NCBI GenBank assembly: GCA_005776585.1
Contig: SXOX01000288.1
Location: 1 to 32,338 of the forward strand
Reading direction: 5' to 3'
Origin: Pseudomonadota bacterium
GTDB taxonomy: Bacteria > Myxococcota_A > UBA9042 > GCA-2863065
Length of the DNA: 32,338 nucleotides
Part shown: piece after piece, positions 32,245-32,338 of the stretch
Position numbering within the stretch: position 1 is the stretch's first letter
How the letters are laid out: each line of letters opens with the position of its first letter
Made by a program: the position numbers and the translations under genes
The notes under the pieces: model-generated
Databases searched by the model: none
Told to the model about the DNA's origin: nothing
What the model saw: only the letters and a program-made list of their open reading frames with translations

Positions 32245-32338
32245 CCGCCTCCGGTTCGAGGGTCGCGCGTTGAGGCGCGCAGTGCCCGGCTGGTCGCCAG
32301 CAGGGGTGCGCCAGCGCCCCTGTCCATGGCCCCCGAGC

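Larger units (their letters stand above)
31799..32338. other. 540-base stretch without a convincing gene
   Basis: Frames that stay open here (for example minus 32327 into 31497) have no recognisable domains, unusual composition (Arg/Ser/Pro-rich) and no ribosome sites. The left part must hold the promoter of the cytochrome gene; possible -10 elements such as TATCTC or TAGCGA lie near 31828-31840 on the minus strand, none convincing. The right part holds the palindrome and direct repeats listed separately. Confidence 0.5.

Noticed and set aside
31497..32327. 276-codon minus-strand frame upstream of the cytochrome gene as a transposase remnant
   Set aside because: No DDE, HTH or other transposase motifs could be seen, and it overlaps the cytochrome gene out of frame.
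1..32338. rRNA, tRNA, CRISPR, restriction or toxin-antitoxin systems
   Set aside because: None of their sequences or motifs were seen on either strand; the Uma2 gene alone does not make a defence system.

Overview
The window is GC-rich DNA, probably from a member or close relative of the Myxococcota (former Deltaproteobacteria). This rests on three things seen in the sequence. There are many secreted lipoproteins with very long cysteine- or aspartate-rich repeat tracts. Three C-terminal tails have the Gly-Cys / transmembrane / Arg-rich form of the myxobacterial GC_trans_RRR / MYXO-CTERM surface-sorting signals. The promoters are of the high-GC TTGNNN-17-TANNNT type. No species can be named from sequence reading alone.

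Layout. Bases 1-1245 hold the start of a parallel beta-helix protein on the minus strand, which runs off the left edge and has an apparent frameshift at its start. Divergent from it, rsmH (1395-2252) is directly followed by a GT4 glycosyltransferase (2254-3408). A giant minus-strand reading frame (3366-11840, 2824 aa) carries a cellulase-like domain, a golvesin-like domain and two large arrays of Dictyostelium-type Cys repeats. It reads as two exported proteins joined tail to head. Next come a lipoprotein GMC oxidoreductase (11974-14028, plus) and a minus-strand pair, an M3 oligopeptidase lipoprotein (16158-18206) and a HelD/UvrD-like helicase (14035-16161), which overlap by ATGA. A Uma2-type nuclease gene (18340-18942) is broken by one in-frame amber codon. 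A 1641-aa minus-strand lipoprotein (18917-23842) has thrombospondin-3/MopE-type repeats and an FG-GAP-like domain. Divergent from it are a DUF1993 protein, a purple-acid-phosphatase-like enzyme with a surface-sorting tail, and a small exported protein (23988-26625). The right third holds minus-strand genes for a PQQ-propeller lipoprotein, a truncated zinc-ribbon fragment, a possible single-domain sliding-clamp-like protein, and a lipoprotein di-heme cytochrome c peroxidase with a Cys-rich tail. The last 540 bases have no convincing gene, but contain a perfect 22-bp palindrome and a near-identical tandem pair of about 24 bp that may mark the end of a mobile element.

Functional picture. Apart from rsmH, the glycosyltransferase, the helicase, Uma2, DUF1993 and the clamp-like gene, nearly everything is predicted to be exported. 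Five products are predicted lipoproteins and two carry C-terminal sorting tails. Cys-rich modules recur on enzymes of different chemistry (glycosidase, heme peroxidase, PQQ propeller), suggesting a shared way of building the cell surface. No defence island, CRISPR array, rRNA or tRNA was seen. The least ordinary items are the double-protein giant frame with its internal sorting-tail/signal-peptide junction, the run of promoters placed so that the start codon is the predicted first transcribed base, and the interrupted Uma2 gene.
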